Origin: Rhytidiadelphus loreus
Taxonomy: Eukaryota; Streptophyta; Bryopsida; Hypnales; Hylocomiaceae
Assembly (NCBI GenBank): GCA_947034895.1
Contig: OX344762.1
Location: 10,235,501 to 10,299,500 of the forward strand
DNA length: 64,000 nucleotides
Direction of reading: 5' to 3'
A program made the translations under genes and the position numbers. Shown here piece after piece: positions 12,303 to 24,639 of the stretch (position 1 is its first letter; each line of letters opens with the position of its first letter). The notes beneath the pieces are model-generated. The model saw nothing but the letters and a program-made list of their open reading frames with translations. It had not been told where the DNA came from and ran no database searches.

Positions 12303-14590
12303 ATGGGGACTACGGTGATTGCGGAGACGGTGCCAGTGCCGGAGCGCAAGTTGTGTGAGGAATGTAAGAAGACGGAGTGGAAATACAAGTGTCCGAGATG
12401 TGAGTTGCGATCGTGTGGGTTGGCTTGTGTCAAGGCCCATAAGACGCGCACTGGATGCTCCGGCAAGCGTGATCGGACTGCGTTCGTGCCCTTGGCGGGA
12501 TTTTGTGACAATGTTCTCGTTTCGGGTAAGTGGAAACACCAACGCACATAATTCTTCTCCTCGGTTGCCTTGAATTGCTTACAAATAAATTATTACAGCT
12601 TCTTTCTCTTTCGAAATTTAGTAGGTTGTCTGTCTTATGTTTTTTCCAATTTTCCAATTGTTTTGAGGATGATTTGAATTCTTTTCTGCCTTTACATTTC
12701 CCCCGGGTTTAGAATCCTTGCGGAAATCATTTAAAATCCTATCCAACGAAACTTCAATTCGTCGTTGCGATCTCAATAGTGAAAATTAAAAATTACATTG
12801 TTGAAAAGGTTTTAGCAAGCTATCATTCACATGATTTTATCCTGAAATGAGCAAAAAATCTCCAAAAAATCGAACTGCTTGTTGCTTCTTTGTGTAGTTT
12901 GCTATTGTATTTGCTTTATAGTTGCTGCTGACCTTCAATTTTTGCTGCTGACCTTCTCAGTACCTCCAGTCTTGTTAGGTGGCGTATTGTAACTCATTTG
13001 AAGTGCGTTTTCACTGTCTTTCCTACAAGATGTTGCTAAAAAATTTGGTTGCAAAATTGAACGCAAAGTCTCAACTTGAAAGTTTGAGTGTAACCATTGA
13101 TTATGTCATCTCTGGTTGCTAGGGTGTTTTACATCGCCGTTCCAGTTTAATCGTGTTTGGGTTCTTGTCCAATTGGTAGAGCTCTTTGGGTTGTGTTGTG
13201 GAGGTGGAGGACTCATGGTATTTCCCTGTTGCTTGCAGATTATAATTTATTGGAGGAGATGTTGAGACAGACTGAATCTGCGAAGCGAGCTCGTTCTACG
13301 CTAGCTTTACCTAAGAACGAAATGCACCCGGCTATGAAGGCTCTTCAACGTGAAACCAAAATGCGGAACACCACGTTGTTGTATTGGCCGCATGGCATGA
13401 GCAAGAGGAAGAGCAACTCAACTCTTTTCGACAGAAAGTAAGTTCGAGTAATATCCCGAAATCCAGTGAATCTTTAGTCCTAGTGGCATCTGAGTTCTAC
13501 ACTAATTGATCTGAGAGGGCACGATTATGTGTATGGAGATCTCATGCTTTTGTGTCTCGTTGTTTGCAAGTGCAGACGTAAGTGCATCTTCTGGAGGATA
13601 GAATGGACTTTTGAAGGAACAGATGTCCGAATTGCTACTGGAAGGTGAGAAAACTTCCCAAACACGTAAAGCATTTTGATACGGTTCTCTTTTTAAACGC
13701 CTGAATCTTTTTTTGTATTTTTGCATTTTTGCTTATATCTGTTCAAATCTATTATTTACCTCAAGTTCAAATAAGTCATAAAGAAAAGTCATCTTTAAAG
13801 ATTCCACTATTAATTTGGATGAATGAGAAGGTATTTTGACTAGACATTGTCCTCCAGCACTCTGTTGAAGAATATGGATATCAGAGCACTTCGGGGTTAA
13901 TGGAAGTACTGACTATGGTGCTCATGTCTGACAGAGTTGATGAGAATTCTACACTGAAAAGTCTCGTAGCAAAGCACCTGGAATCTAGGGCTGACAACTT
14001 ACCCATGATCACCGAGCTGCGACACTTCTGTAGGCGAGAGATTACTGAGTTGAAACTTTACTTCCAGAAGGAGCCTTGTGAGGTATTAATCAACTCTCAC
14101 CTTGTGTCTGATCACTATTTTTCTAACTCCTCAGTGCGCAGTCTAAAAATGGAAAGTCCATTTGGAAGCCTATATAGCCAACTATAGTAACTTTCAAATC
14201 ACATTATGTAGGGCATGATTTCTTCTTTGTATTGGTTTACATTGCTGAATGGTTCATTTAAGGACTTCGGGATTAACAGTTTTTCCAAGCAAGTTGTACC
14301 TATAAACGTATGTGTTTGTTGTTCTACAGGGCAACAAGAAGGTCTTCTACGAGTTAGATATCGAAGACTCTGTCCGTTCACAACTGGCACACAAGACTGT
14401 ATATGAGTTTCCAGTCATTCATGTAGCTATAAGCGCGGACCCCGTGAAGTTTCCCATTGTCATCAGCAAACCTCCATCAACTACAATTCCTGCTCCTTCT
14501 CCTGTTTTGGATGTAAACCCCGTCGATGAAGTATTCGAGGGCAAATTTTTCCGGGAGGAAGAGATTGAAGAAGGGGAGTTCATCCCTTGA
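12303..14590 (+). CDS. BCD1: Box C/D snoRNA assembly protein BCD1 (ZNHIT6 homologue)
   Basis: Five exons: 12303-12525, 13239-13437, 13576-13644, about 13887-14082, and 14330-14590, encoding about 315 aa. Exon 1 holds a zf-HIT zinc finger with Cys18, Cys21, Cys30, Cys33, Cys38, Cys42, His46 and Cys52, followed by GCSGKRDRTAFVPL, as in BCD1. Exon 2 supplies DYNLLEEMLRQTESAKRAR and ends in LFDRK; exon 3 supplies CIFWRIEWTF, the family's central motif. The last exon has YEFPVIHV, matching the conserved C-terminal PVIHV block. In yeast and human cells BCD1/ZNHIT6 acts in the nucleus in early assembly of box C/D snoRNPs, and so in rRNA methylation and processing. The exon 4 acceptor is uncertain: a stronger acceptor at 13857 puts a stop in frame, while 13887 keeps the frame open. 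The N-terminal zinc finger and both core motifs make the call secure. Confidence 0.85.
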
Positions 14591-15637
14591 ACCACGGTTG
14601 GCATCTACGTTTATCTAGAGAAGGAGCTGACGATTGGATGAGAAATTAAGAATCCGAAGCTCAGAATTTTTGCCTGCCGTTCAGAGTTCAGCATGTGTAC
14701 CATACTATCCAAGCCCTCGTTTCTGACTTATTATAGTCTCCACAGAGCTCGCGGTTTTTTCCATGCAGATGCACAATCCAAGAGGTAGTTCTGTTAATTC
14801 TGCATTGACCTTGAAGAGTTAGAATGTTATCATCTTAGTGCTGACTAATAGGTGGACCGAACTTTGCCCTAAAAATCCCTAACTATGGATTAGCAGCGCC
14901 ATCAAATACTAACCATGAGCCACTGAATTCCAGGTATCGAATATGGGACACTAGCTCCTCGATATTGGACATTGGTAATTGGACACAAGTTTTGAAGTCA
15001 CCAAGGGTTGCACTGCACTCATGTGGTGTAGTGTGCATGGACCTTTAGAACTAACTAAAGCCTTAAGTCCTCTTTAGGACTCCGTGATCCGAACTTGCTT
15101 CATTGTGAAAAAGAATAGACTGGAGTTTAAACTCTCTTCCATCTTGTTTGTTATAAGAACTTCACGCAACTGATTCTCCATTCCTTCTTGTCTTAAGACT
15201 AGAGTTATCATAATTTTATTTTCTCTTATAAGTGGGTCAGGATGGATTCCTGTGTATTTCCAATTGTGTGGCTTGTCGTATGTTTTATTTATTATTCCAT
15301 CAAGAATCAGAGTAATTTGGTTGGCTGTGGATCTGGAGTTGAGCTTTTTCAGTGACATATTTTCATTTACAATCTTTGAGCAAACGCTTGGCGAACTGTT
15401 AGCCATCTTTCAATGGTTTGTATGCAAGGATTTCATAGAGGGTGATTTTGCATCAAATTTCAATTCAGGTGGTTTACTCAACATTTGAGTTCCGCTGATA
15501 TGTGTTCATAATCTGGAAGGAGGTCAAAAGATTCTAGGCTTTCAATGTTGAGTTTCTATATGTTCAAAGACCATCACATCAAATTTTAAAATAGGTGGTC
15601 CCCATAATAATTTTTGTCAAATCCACCTGAAGGTGTT

Positions 15638-15665
15638 GTCAAACCCACCTCGAGGTGGGTTTGAC
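15638..15665. repeat. Perfect 28-bp palindrome
   Basis: The sequence from 15638 to 15665 equals its own reverse complement; its core is acccacctcgaggtgggt. The half-site ccacct also occurs in a related tract 20 bp to the left. A cruciform or a symmetric binding site is possible. Confidence 0.9.
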
Positions 15666-17257
15666 TATAATTTAAGGATTCAAAATTTGAAGACTTTGGG
15701 GTCCATGTGTTCTTCGCCAGGCCATTTGTGGTTGGTGGGTATGTATTTTTTCCTTTTCAATGAAATCTTTGTTTCATTTGTTTTAAAAAATAATTGAAGA
15801 CTTTTGTTGCTACATAAGAAAAAAATGCACTCCATGTCATCAGTACACCCATGACCTCTCATGTCACAATACAATTTTTTTTTTAAAGACTTCTTAATTT
15901 CAACCAATCAAAACCTTCAAAAATTTGGCCCCTTCACCTATGAACTAGACTTGAATGAAGAACGGAATGAAGATAGGATGTATTTTTATCCGAGATTAGA
16001 ATGACAAGTGGTTTTTATAAAAAATGACAATATTTCATCACATATCATTCTATAATTAAAAAAAGAAAAGTGGATTGTTGTTGGAGAGGTATACTAGTGA
16101 TGGATTTCAAGCATTTAGCTATTATTGATTTTTGTGGCTATAGATGAGGATGCTATATCCACATCAATAGATGATACTTTTTAGTGCATTTAAAAAAAAA
16201 TCTAAATCCTTATTTTTAGTTTGAATTTTAATGATAGAGATTATCATTTTAAATTTATGTCCAACTAATGAAATGAAGTTTAATCAAGTGTTATTTTTAC
16301 TCTAACTTGCATTTTTGAAAAATTCTTAGAACTAAATGTAATTTAGACATTGAACTTTGAGTTAATAACTATGGTTTATATATTTTTTTCATGTAGAATT
16401 ACATGTGATTTCACCCCTCAAAAATAAAAATAAAGAGTTATATTACACAATTATAGGCTCATCCTTTAATGATAAATTTTTTTTACTATATAAGTTAATT
16501 CAACTTGTATGCCTCTAGTTTTGACACTAATTGAGACTACACTAGTAGTGGCCCTTATTCATTAATAAATAATTATAGAACAAGAAAGTTGAAAATATGA
16601 AAAATCTTACAGTCTTAAGGGTGAGATTTTGGAAAATCAGAACTCTAACCTTTGGACTACAAACTATATATATTGCCATTATATTTTTTTAACACTTTTA
16701 CATGAAATTACTTATTTTGAATGCATTTTCCAAATAGTAATGGAATTCTTAGAAATATAATATTAGCTTGACAAAAAGTTTTCTTCCAAATAAATAAATA
16801 TTTTGTCTTTACAATGACTTTCACAATAATTTGGGAATTATGCAAATTTGAGAGGTGCACTAAAATGAAAGTTCATAGTATTTTTAATATAATCAATGTA
16901 ATGTAGTCTACTATATCTTCATATTATCTCAAGTGTTTTGATTGTCATCCAAATTTCATCAAATTTTATCTACATTCATTCAATATTCAATCACTTCCAT
17001 CTACATTGTTCCAATTGTTAACACTAATTGTCATCCAACAATCATCCAAATTATTGTGAGAGGTTCTTTTTGTATTCAAATTCTAACACTAATTGAACTA
17101 ACCAATGTAGTGGAAACATGGCCTATAAAGATCAAGAAAATGACTACAAGATGACCTACAACTATTCCAATTTGCACATGATCAATCTTATTATGGATAA
17201 ATTCCTTAACTCCTAAAGGACCAGGGATGATTTTAAAGAGAAATTGTCAAAAACTAA

Positions 17258-17258
<1 letters not shown>

Positions 17259-17320
<62 letters not shown>
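17259..17320. repeat. TA dinucleotide microsatellite, about 31 units
   Basis: The tract consists of uninterrupted TA repeats. Confidence 0.98.
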
Positions 17321-17323
<3 letters not shown>

Positions 17324-20300
17324 TTTAGCTTCAACTATAAAAAAGTGGAGTAAACTACTATGACAATGTGTTGAAAATTTTCAATCCATTTAACCTTGTG
17401 GATTGAAAGATGAGGAAAAGAAAACTTCTTTTCATTTCCTTCAAAACAAGATCAGTAGACTTTGAGCCTTCTTGGAATAAATATTTTGTTCTTGATGAAA
17501 TCAATCCTTTACACCATCGAGTTATAAATCTTGTTAGGTACACTCATGCAAAATTTTGGAAGCAAATATAGAGTCTAAAATCACCATGCAATGTACTAGT
17601 CATTTTTTCATGATTTCTTGTGCAACGAGGAAATATTTTATTTGAAATCCAAATGGTGAAAAGTTAGAGACAATCATTTAAAATATGTGGGAAAACTTTC
17701 AAGAACTTTGACTTCACATATTGCAAGAAAATGTTTTTTCTTGAAACTACCCTAGTATAGTTAATAAAGTTTGACTCCTCATACAATGTGACAATGTAAT
17801 CCAAGAACAAAAAGAAAATTGTGTGTGTGTGTGTGGGGGGGGGGATTTTAAGCCATATTTTTATTAGTTACATACATGCCAAATTTCAAAAGTTCACAAG
17901 GATTTTAGCAAAAGATGCTCCAATTGTCCAAGCTACCCAAATTTTAGGGAGCAACATAACTTTTGATCTAGGCATCTTATAACAAAAAATTATATTCTTA
18001 CTAAAGGGGTACATGTTTACACCTTGTCTCAAAATTTCATGAACATTTGATTGAAATTGACTTCATAGGAACCTACCTGAGTTTTCAATTGTTTGTTGAA
18101 CAAACATTTGATCCTTTAGGGGATAATCTATATAAGTCATATTTCCACCTAATATTTACAGTATTCTAGAATCCCTAATAGTTGTGAAACTTCTATTGAA
18201 CCTTGAATCTATCAACATTCAACAAGGTTGACCCTAAGTGATTTAATAACCTTAATGGTCACAACGTGAATTTGGGCAACATTTTGGGGCACACAAAACT
18301 TTTATTTACAATCATATTTTTTCTCATCATTAACAATTAAGTTATCTTTATTTATGGTCCAAATTAAAATCACAACAATCTAATTTATTGAATGAGTAAA
18401 TGATTACAAAGTATCAAATATTTATAAAGCTAGTTTCAAAATTTTACTATTTGAAGAAAGTATTGATGTTTTGAACATCAACTATTTTTGCTATGACTTT
18501 GGGCTTGGCCTTTGGAGGCTTCACACTATAGCTAACTGAAGGTTCTAATTCCTACATTTTATTGCCTATTTATTGTTCATTTTCTTGAACTTTCAACAAA
18601 GTTTGGCTACTCAATCCCACGGCCTCTCAACTTGGACAACCATAGTGTGAAGTGCCCCTAAGTCTACCACTTGGCCAATACGACACCATCCATGCTAGGA
18701 TAGCAAGCAAAAGTAGATTACTAAAAACTTACAACAAATGTGGAGAAAAGCAAGAAGTCACCATTAGTGAGGATTTTTTGGTGTCTTAATAGTGTATTCT
18801 ACTATGGTGATTTGTACTCTTTAAGGTAGAAAATAGCTCTCATTCTTTCCTAAAATTGGGCCCCCTTTTTGCTAGGACTTGGATTAGCCTCATATTGTAT
18901 ATTTCTCTATTTCTTTGCACTCAATGAAAGGTTATTGCTTTTTCTAAATATGTGTGTCTATTTCTATTTCTAGCGGACCAAATCAATCCATTGATGAAAA
19001 AAATCACAATCCAATTAGCCAATTAGGTATCATTTCTATATTGCCAAATGTCAATGTTTTCATACGTAACCTATTTAATAAGTGTACTATTATTACTTTA
19101 CCTTCTTATGACACACTGGATAAGGTAAAGACACCTATTTCCAATAGAATATGCTTGAGATTTTATCTCCCCATACTACAAGCCATGATTGAAAATTTTG
19201 CAAACTAGCACTTAGAATTGAAGATAGTTTTTTAAAAAATTGAATTTTTAAGGTACCTAGAGAAAGATATAAAAGTGAGATTCCAATGAGTACTCTAAAC
19301 TAGTTTTTTCATTTAAAAAATTCTAGATGTGTATATTTCTAAGTTTGATTTAGGGGGTAGTATTGGGAATGTGTGCCTCCATAGTGTGTATATATGATTG
19401 GACAATTTTTTCTTTATTTTCTTGAAAATGATGGTGAGATATAAAGAAAAAAATAATACGATATAGTTTGGTTTCTTTGGGAAGGGTCTCGAAGTTGAAG
19501 GAAGGAGAAAGCTTCCATCTAGAGGTGTAAAGTTCACTTAACAAAAACATGTTTAATCCCTCAAGGACCAAGAGGGCACAATACATCTTTTTCAAATTTT
19601 CAATGACAAATTCTCAATAGGGTGAAACAAATTTTAATATTATGTAAATAAGGATCTTGTGGAGTAAAAAGTTTACATACTTATTGCATTTTACAATTTT
19701 TACAATTTGAATGTGAGAAGTATTTTAAAAATTATTTAGGAAAGTAATCTATGGTAATAGAAAAAGCAAGCAAAGATAATGTTTTTGCAATGAAAGGAAT
19801 AGTAGGGATGGAAAAAAAACATTTTCTTGGACATTTTGAGTCTTTACTCTACACAATAAACTAAGACTTCAATTTTTTTTTTCAAATTGTATTTTTAGCA
19901 ATTTAAAAAATAAAAGGTTCAATCTAGTGTGATTAAGAACACAATGTTTAAGAATACAAAAAAATAATTAGAATGATTCCAATTTTTTTTGAAGATGTTC
20001 CAAACAATATGCTAATAATATCAATTGTTAAATTTCAAAAAATATCACATATATAATTTTTATTTATTTTGTAGGATCCAATTTGGTCAATTTTGGCTTT
20101 CTACTCTTTCGGATTGAAAATGTGTACAAATTTGAGAGAATTTTTAATTTTTTTTTAATTAAAAAAAATATCATATTTGCCTTAAATACAAGTACAATTT
20201 TTTTTGAGGGGGAGAATGCATTATTCATTTTCTTATAATTTTTCTTCTCCAAGAGTTGCCTTTTTTGCCTATAAAATTGATCATCCAAAATTGTTATAAA

Positions 20301-20989
20301 TTAAAAATATAATGGTCAATATTTTTTACAATTAATTCCATAAATATTAAGCAAAGTAATCTTTACTTTTGTATGGTTAAAATTAAAAATTTCAAACACA
20401 TCCGTGTCCCAAAAAATATCAGAGTGGGACTACATTGAAAATCTCCATTGTCAAAAAGTTGTTGGGCCTTGCTTTTACAATAGAAAAACAATTTTTCTTT
20501 GATGCATTCAATTGCTAAAGCGGTCCATTTAAAGATCATCCCATCTCCATTCTGCACCTAAAAATAGGGTCGATTTGAAGAAGATGGACGCATTTAGAAC
20601 ACACTACCTTACACTCAACTTGACTTAAAAAAGACAATTGAATATTACTTATATACTCAAACTGAATCCAAAGCAAGTTGTTAACAGTAGACACTGATTG
20701 TCTTTTAGTCTATTATCTTTTTAGCAACTTAACACATACAAAAGTATATAGCCATTTGACTACTAGTAGAAAAATCAGCGTCCACAATGACAAAAAAAGT
20801 GTTGATTTTTTTTGTTAATGTCTGTGTTGATTAGGATTTGTTTGTGTTGATTAGGATTTGTTGACCTGGACACTACATAGCAAAAACATGTTGATTTGGA
20901 CATGAAATTGAACACTTTTTTGTTCAGCAAAGCAAAAAAATGTTGATTTGGTAACAAAAAAATGGTTCATTTTCACAAATTCAAATTCA

Positions 20990-21165
20990 AATTTTTTATT
21001 TTCATAAAACAAAATAATTGACCAACGAGGGACTGCCACATGGCACCCACCACCTGGGCAAGCCACCTAGGCAGCCGAGCCATTCAGGCAGGTTGCCCCG
21101 GGATTTGAGCCCTGGACTTTGCAGGTGGAGCTTTAAGGTCAAGTACCAATGAACCACCAATATGT
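20990..21165 (-). mobile_element. tRNA-derived SINE-like sequence
   Basis: On the minus strand from about 21165 the text shows a D-arm-like ggttcattggtacttgac (A-box-like). About 35 bases on comes gggctcaaatccc, which resembles the RNA polymerase III B box GGTTCRANNCC with two differences. A GC-rich body and an AT-rich tail follow toward 20990. This order is that of tRNA-derived SINEs. No target duplication was found. Confidence 0.45.
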
Positions 21166-21235
21166 TCACAAGTCCATGGAAGTAAATGTTTTTTATTTAA
21201 CTAGTTTTTCATTGTTTTTTCATTTGCCTTGTAAA

Positions 21236-21590
21236 GTCAGCAAACTTCAGGGTCCGTTTTCACATAGTAAATTAACTTATTTTTTGAAATTTTCGTCTAA
21301 AAAAAAGTTGGGAAATGAAGGTAACTTTCATCTCCAAAAATTCGCTTGCAATTTGAAGTCTTAAATAAAAAGTTATGGAAAAAATTCAGAGAGGGTGTTT
21401 AAAAGTGTCAAAAGAAAAATGGCCATTTCAACCCCTCTCTGAATTTTGTCCATAAATTTTTATTAAAGACTTCAAACTGTAAACGGATTTTTGGACATGA
21501 AAGGTAACTTCATTTTTCAACTTTTTTTAGTTTAAAGTCCTTAAAAAAAGGTAGTCTACTATGTGAAAACGACCCCTGAAGTCTGCTGAC
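21236..21590. mobile_element. Foldback element with about 170-bp inverted arms
   Basis: The left arm starts gtcagcaaacttcagggtc and the right arm ends gacccctgaagtctgctgac. The arms are complementary along most of their length and meet at the centre in cagaggg/ccctctctg near 21400-21440 with a short spacer. Such a hairpin is typical of foldback MITEs and could give small RNAs. It encodes no protein. Confidence 0.75.
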
Positions 21591-21749
21591 ACAATGTATC
21601 CAAAAGAGTCTGGCAAGGATATTAGTTGCCCCCCCTCTCTCCAAAAATTTAAAGACTGTAAATTTTTCTTAAATGCTTACCTTCAAAATCACCATTGATT
21701 TCTCAAAAAATCACAAGCTGTTGATTTTGAGAGATTTAATTTGAGCTGT

Positions 21750-21915
21750 CCAAATATCAATGCGGATACGGATACGGAAATGAATACAGTATACAGATAT
21801 AATATTGTATATGAATACATAGTGAATATTGAATTTGGTTATGAATACATGTACGTATGGTACCATTGGTACAATATTAAATACTAAATACGGATACAGA
21901 TACATGTACAAGTAT
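21750..21915. repeat. Degenerate GGATAC-type tract
   Basis: Variants of ggatacggatac and gaatac recur across this stretch. The tract at 5300-5430 is its rough reverse complement (ccatatcc and variants). Confidence 0.6.
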
Positions 21916-21950
21916 AGGATGAATTGTCCCATAATGTTTGTCAATCAAGT

Positions 21951-22238
21951 ATGGCTACGGCGCCGGCGTTCTTGGGTTGTCTAGGGTTTAGGGTATGCGT
22001 GGGTTTGCCCAACAAAGTGAGTATATGGCTATGGCGCCGGCGTTCCTAAGTTGTGAGCATTTGTTAGTATGCGTGGGTTCGCCCAGCAAAGCGAGTGTAT
22101 GGCTATGGCGTCGGCGTTCCTAAGTTGTAAGCATTTGCTAGTATGCATAGGTTCGCCTAGCAAAGCGAGTGCATGGCTATGGTGTTGGCGTTCCTGAGTC
22201 GTGAGCATTTGCTGGTATGCGTGGGTTTACCTAGCAAG
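21951..22238 (+). repeat. 74-bp tandem array, left half
   Basis: Units starting atggct begin at 21951, 22025, 22099 and 22173, an exact 74-bp spacing. Each carries ggcgttc and ccagcaaagcgagtg variants. The last unit is cut at 22238 by the left end of the CACTA element, and the array resumes at 56296. Confidence 0.9.
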
Positions 22239-22289
22239 CACTATAAGAAACCCGTGTTTTTTTTGACAACGGGGTCGCAACGTTGAGTG

Positions 22290-23060
22290 TCCAAGGCTGG
22301 ACACACTATGTCCAGGGAGACATCTTCGTGTCTAGAAGATGGTTTGCTAGTTCCAACAGATCTGAGTGGCTGTTGCAGCGAATAGGCCAAAATTTAGGTG
22401 ATAACAGCTTCTTGTTTCTACTAACGTATCCCTTTCTTCTGACATTCTTGCGGACATGAGCATGTCCGCAATAGTGTCCGGAAAAATCGGAATTGCCACG
22501 TCAACATCGTTGACTTTTTCTCATCGGCTGTAATTTTAATTTTTTGTTTTTGTTTAATTAAAATGTTTGCCCGCCATGAAAAAAGGGAGGGCCGAGTAGT
22601 GCCCGATCTTGAAAAATGCTAAACATGCTAATGTGGTAGATGACGTGGCGAGATCGAGGGAAATTTGCTGACGTGGCAATTTTTTTGACTGACGTGGCCC
22701 GGCCACGTCAGCACAGATTTTGAAGGATTGAGCTTAATGTCTTCCCTGTTCTTCCTAACAGTATTTATTGAGACGTCGTGACGCTTGTTTAGATGTCTCA
22801 CATGACATCTCAATGTCAATGTGGACGTCACTTGAGATGTCTTCACATTCTTGGAGACTTTTGTACAAGCACTACAATGTTGACCTTCATGTTTTCAACA
22901 ACCTCAAACTACCTGTTGAGGCGTCATGACGTCTTCTTAGATGTCTCAAATGACATATGCGCGTCAATGTGGATGTTTCTTGAAATGTCTGACTAAGCTA
23001 GGGACTTGTTGGCAAGCACTACAGTGTTCATGCTGATGTTAATAGTAACATGTAACTGTC
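22290..23060. repeat. Left subterminal repeats of the CACTA element
   Basis: Short motifs of the form gatgtct, gacatg and gacgtc occur many times on both strands, e.g. agatgtctcacatgacatct near 22790. Similar motifs (gatgtctggg, gacatcact) cluster near 56090-56240 at the right end. Dense subterminal repeats are the binding sites of the TNPA-type protein in known CACTA elements; binding here is inferred. Confidence 0.55.
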
Positions 23061-23642
23061 TTCAGATACGTTTGTTTCATTCTGACATCGTTGTCTTCCA
23101 GCACTGCCTTGTTTTCTTTGCGGCACACTTATTCTACTAGTTTAGTGAAGAGTGAGCAGCCTGAACAACAAAGTAAACGAACAAGGAAGTACTTCCTAAC
23201 AATGACATTATCCGGTTACATTATCTTATTAAGGCTACTTTAGAATGCACAACCGTCTTCTTCGGTTCATTTCTATCTAACACACGGTGAGCACTTCAAG
23301 CATTGTAGTATTGTACCTCTAGACTAAGTTCAAGCTAATTTAATGAACGACATGCACCATTCAATTCAAACAAACAAATAGAAATTGTTCATTTCCAATA
23401 TTCCACGTTAATGTATTAAGATGCGTGTACTTCCTACAAAATCATTGCGAGAAAACAAAAGAGTGCATGTGGTGTGTGAGGACTAAGAATGCAACAAATA
23501 TTTTATTGATTCTTTCATAATCTTTCATGTACTCTGTGCAAAAGATCCCTCAGCTATGCTACCTTTTGGGTGTGCGCAGGTACAAATATAGTCCTTCAAT
23601 GTCTTCATGTACAGACAATGCAGTGGATCACAAACAAATAAC

Positions 23643-24631
23643 TACTTTACGAGATTTACTGGCAAATGTGTCATAATGTTCAAGAAAGTCGTGCCTGGGA
23701 AACTCCTTCTCATGTAGACATTCTGCATGACAATGTCCTTCTCTATCTCCTTCACTTCCTTGTCACAAAGTCTTTGGAATACTCTCTTGATTTTTTTGAT
23801 AGCCAACTACACATTGTCATCCAAAATGTTTCAAACCACCACCGGTAGAATCTACAACAAAACAGATGCAAGAGCATTAGTTAACTAACCATCTTGATAT
23901 TTACATAGACATTTCCAAATGCACCTAGACATTGACAAATATATTTGTCACTGTGCAAATGGCATTGGCTGCCTCTGAAGGTCTTTCATAGGACACTCTT
24001 GTGTATGCCAAATCTTGGCATATGATTGCACTGCCGCCAAAGAAGACGGTACTATCAAGTGCGGGCCAATGCAATGTTGTCACTAATGTCCTTGACAGCA
24101 TGTCCCGTTTCTACAAACACTTTCACAACAAACTATATATAATATACTTAGAAATCAATAAAAATTTGTGCTTTGAAGAAGGGTGTATGGTACGTGTAAT
24201 TGTAGGGGGACACTACATTCATTTTATAGAAAACGACAAAGGCAATGGAGACATACAAACATCGGAAGCACTACCTTTGCCATGGACCTGTACATTCTCT
24301 CAATTGTGGAATTTGCATGACCTAGTACTATTGGAAATAAAATAAACACTTCTAAGGCAATTGATTTTGGTGTGTCTTATTTGTTGCATGAGTACGTGGT
24401 AGTCATGTGCTTACATGTTTTGTAGTTTGTCATCCCTATCGCGTTTGTGAATTGCACTGATATAGTTTGTGAAGGTGTGTAATTGCGTATATTGCACACT
24501 ATGGCTATGAACTCAACTTGTTCCTGCGTGGTCAAGATGTAAGGTGCATGTGGTATGTGGAAATCATCATTGCATTGCCTTGGCGCCTGCAACCTAATTT
24601 CCTCACAAATTCCTAGATCCTCAGCATCCAC
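23643..24631 (-). pseudogene. Decayed TNP2-type CACTA transposase
   Basis: Two pieces lie in the expected order on the minus strand. The upstream one (about 24631-24377) has HIPHAPYILTTQEQVEF and then GMTNYKTCKHM, which look like degraded forms of the TNP2 segments that normally read P-P-x-LT-x-x-E and GMKSHDCHVLM. The downstream piece (about 23803-23643) has VFQRLCDKEVKEIEKDIV and RRSFPGTTFLNIMTHLPVNL. This resembles the DUF4218 region after Transposase_21 in plant CACTA transposases (F-x-x-LC, FPP-FFD-M-HL-VHL). A stop precedes and follows each piece, and the gap between them (23804-24376) is not recognisable. No intact catalytic domain is visible, so the copy is presumably inactive. This fits the CACTA termini found independently. 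Confidence 0.65.
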
Positions 24632-24639
24632 ACAATTGC

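Larger units (their letters stand above)
14591..20985. other. AT-rich intergenic region with simple repeats, no gene seen
   Basis: The first few hundred bases are the likely 3' region of BCD1. Beyond that the DNA is AT-rich with only short ORFs. It holds a 28-bp perfect palindrome (15638-15665), a TA microsatellite (17259-17320), a GT/G run (about 17819-17844) and a 20-bp tandem duplication (20824-20863). Motifs of the form cctaaagga at 17213 and tcctttagg at 18112 are inverted and may mark an old element, but its ends cannot be defined. Confidence 0.6.

Noticed and set aside
17213..18125. Inverted cctaaagga motifs as ends of a 0.9-kb element
   Set aside because: Similarity extends over about 10 bp only and no target duplication was found.
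24001..24345. 114-aa plus-strand ORF as a gene
   Set aside because: It lies in the gap between two minus-strand TNP2 remnants, shows no domain and has no splice or start support.
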